Positions 63,140-64,000 of a DNA stretch of 64,000 nucleotides are shown piece by piece. The stretch lies in contig NZ_CP082164.1 in assembly GCF_023101685.1 (NCBI RefSeq), positions 5,518,001 through 5,582,000 of the forward strand, in the 5' to 3' direction. This stretch comes from Bradyrhizobium sp. 186 (lineage in GTDB: Bacteria > Pseudomonadota > Alphaproteobacteria > Rhizobiales > Xanthobacteraceae). The first letter of the stretch is position 1, and each line of letters starts with the position of its first letter. The notes under the pieces are model-generated. The model worked only from the letters and a program-made list of their open reading frames with translations. It had not been told where the DNA came from and ran no database searches. The position numbers and the translations under genes were made by a program.

Positions 63140-64000
63140 TTAACTCCGGGCGGCTTTCGGAGTGTGAGTTCGAAGCCATCTGCGACACAGAACGGGCCAC
63201 TGATTGCTCCTTTTATTTGTAGCGCGACAATGTCGAGCGAATTCATCCGCTAGAGCACGAGTTTGATCGCGTGAGAGGCCGAGACGGTGTGCGCACGGCA
63301 TCAATTCGGCAGCCCTGTGCTCGATAGTTGTACTCGCCAACCACTGATCAATTGTCGTCGCTGTTTCTTCGCCTTCTTCAAGACCAATGCCGCGAAGCGG
63401 CCGCCGAACGAAGCGAGGCGGAATGATAGGTGTTGAACTAGGTGTTCCATTAAGGTGTTTGTCGGCCACCGGTGGCTGAACGTGTTCCGCCACGGGTGAC
63501 GGATCGCAATGCTGGGATTGACCGATCTGGGATGGTTGATTGTTTTTCCGTTCCGCCACGGGTGGCATATCGTTGCGATAGTCCCGTTCCGCCACGGATG
63601 GCGCAACGCGACGTGCCCCCTTGCGGCTCTTGGTATCGGCATTCCGCTGCGATTTGAGGCGAGCTAATCGGTCGTTCATCGCCACTATGTGATCGCTCCT
63701 CACGCGGTAGACATTCGCGCCGCCAGTGCGTCTCCAATCGACCCAACCATGTTTCCGAAGTGGTCCGCGCCCCCTAATTATCCCGCGTTCGGGAATTGCG
63801 GTCTCATCGCTGATCGAACGATCGGAAAGGATCGCCTCGCCGGAGTGCTGATTGATGTGGCTAAGAATGCAGTTACCGATCACTTTGGCGCGCGCATCGA
63901 GACGAGGATCAGCAGCCAGAGCGCTCATCCAATCGAACTTGAAACTCGCGAAAGACCTACGGGCAATTTCGCTGTGATGGGCTTGCGCGCCGTCGGGGCG
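63140..64000 (-). CDS. Replication-initiator-like HTH protein (partial)
   Basis: The frame is open to the right edge, so the protein is longer than the 262 residues from the ATG at 63928; the part before that ATG (SFASFKFDWM) fits the family start. The N-terminus is a winged HTH (DPRLDARAKVIGNCILSH, then ILSDRSISDETAIPERGI and GWVDWRR). The middle has repeated PPVAER-like units, and the C-terminus is helical. It may start replication of the element, but the catalytic parts of known Rep proteins are not seen. Confidence 0.72.
   Translation of the reverse strand, partial: RPDGAQAHHSEIARRSFASFKFDWMSALAADPRLDARAKVIGNCILSHINQHSGEAILSDRSISDETAIPERGIIRGRGPLRKHGWVDWRRTGGANVYRVRSDHIVAMNDRLARLKSQRNADTKSRKGARRVAPSVAERDYRNDMPPVAERKNNQPSQIGQSQHCDPSPVAEHVQPPVADKHLNGTPSSTPIIPPRFVRRPLRGIGLEEGEETATTIDQWLASTTIEHRAAELMPCAHRLGLSRDQTRALADEFARHCRATNKRSNQWPVLCRRWLRTHTPKAARS
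63464..63601. repeat. Iteron-like repeats inside the HTH gene
   Basis: Three copies of GTTCCGCCACGGRTG at 63484-63498, 63550-63565 and 63586-63601, and a divergent copy GGCCACCGGTGG at 63464-63475. Most copies contain the dyad GCCAC-NN-GTGGC. They encode PPVAER-type peptides in frame. They may be binding sites for the protein or only a coding repeat. Confidence 0.6.

Larger units (their letters stand above)
52508..64000. mobile_element. Integrase-bearing genomic island (right end outside window)
   Basis: It starts at a P4-type integrase and carries accessory genes on both strands, with AT-rich genes from 54 to 60 kb, then a group of minus-strand hypothetical genes led by a replication-initiator-like protein. 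The right end is not in the window, and the second half may belong to a separate element. Confidence 0.65.

Noticed and set aside
63464..63601. CRISPR array
   Set aside because: The repeats are short, irregularly spaced and in frame within a protein gene.

Overview
The window is high-GC alphaproteobacterial DNA, most likely from the Bradyrhizobium / Rhodopseudomonas / Nitrobacter group. Three things suggest this: the core gene run argS - SPOR protein - nagZ - scpA - scpB with dgt, erpA and xth close by, the codon usage, and intergenic palindromic repeats of the type common in that family. The genus is inferred; there is no rRNA gene to test it.

Region 1 (1 to about 35,300) is most of a podovirus-type prophage whose left end lies outside the window. 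The minus strand, read from about 29.1 kb down to 1, holds the late genes in assembly order: small terminase, a 26-residue membrane peptide, an XF1762/Mom-like acyltransferase, large terminase, portal, NlpC/CHAP-like peptidase, Bbp19-like protein, scaffold, major capsid protein, Bbp16-like cement protein, small virion proteins, an SGNH hydrolase, capsid staple-like protein, T7 gp11/gp12-like tail tubular proteins, gp13- and gp14-like proteins, an 854-residue internal protein with a lysozyme-like domain, a 2227-residue polyvalent ejection protein with an HExxH motif, a T7-type tail fibre, a second SGNH hydrolase, and a lysis cassette. The head resembles Bordetella phage BPP-1 and the tail and ejection module resembles T7. 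Plus-strand cargo genes interrupt the late region: a third SGNH hydrolase near 1.4-2.3 kb, and an alpha/beta hydrolase with a Lar-like zinc protein near 18.4-19.3 kb. A 450-base control region at 29.1-29.6 kb separates the late genes from a plus-strand early operon (29.6-35.2 kb) of tightly overlapping small genes. These include a DnaN-like sliding clamp, an HNH nuclease, an ASCH protein, a stand-alone LuxR-type HTH and a PrtN-type activator. Two early promoters share a 17-base operator, and a clear terminator closes the operon next to scpB.

Region 2 (35.3-49.0 kb) is conserved chromosome: scpB, scpA, nagZ, a SPOR-domain envelope protein, argS, a dGTPase-like gene, erpA, a hybrid histidine kinase, xth, a Sel1-repeat protein and ilvD.

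Region 3 (49.0-52.5 kb) is an insertion zone with a decayed IS110 transposase, an intact IS110-family element on the other strand, and palindromic repeats of the host family.

Region 4 (52.5-64.0 kb) is a genomic island that starts with a P4-type tyrosine integrase. It carries low-GC accessory genes: a two-TM protein, a compact GIY-YIG / SRAP / YaaC-like operon, a DUF2971 protein, and an unknown gene paired with a DUF6998-like one. A DUF1330 gene, several hypothetical genes and a replication-initiator-like HTH protein running off the right edge follow. The GIY-YIG - SRAP - YaaC operon is the best candidate here for an undescribed, possibly defensive, system. No tRNA, rRNA or CRISPR array was found.
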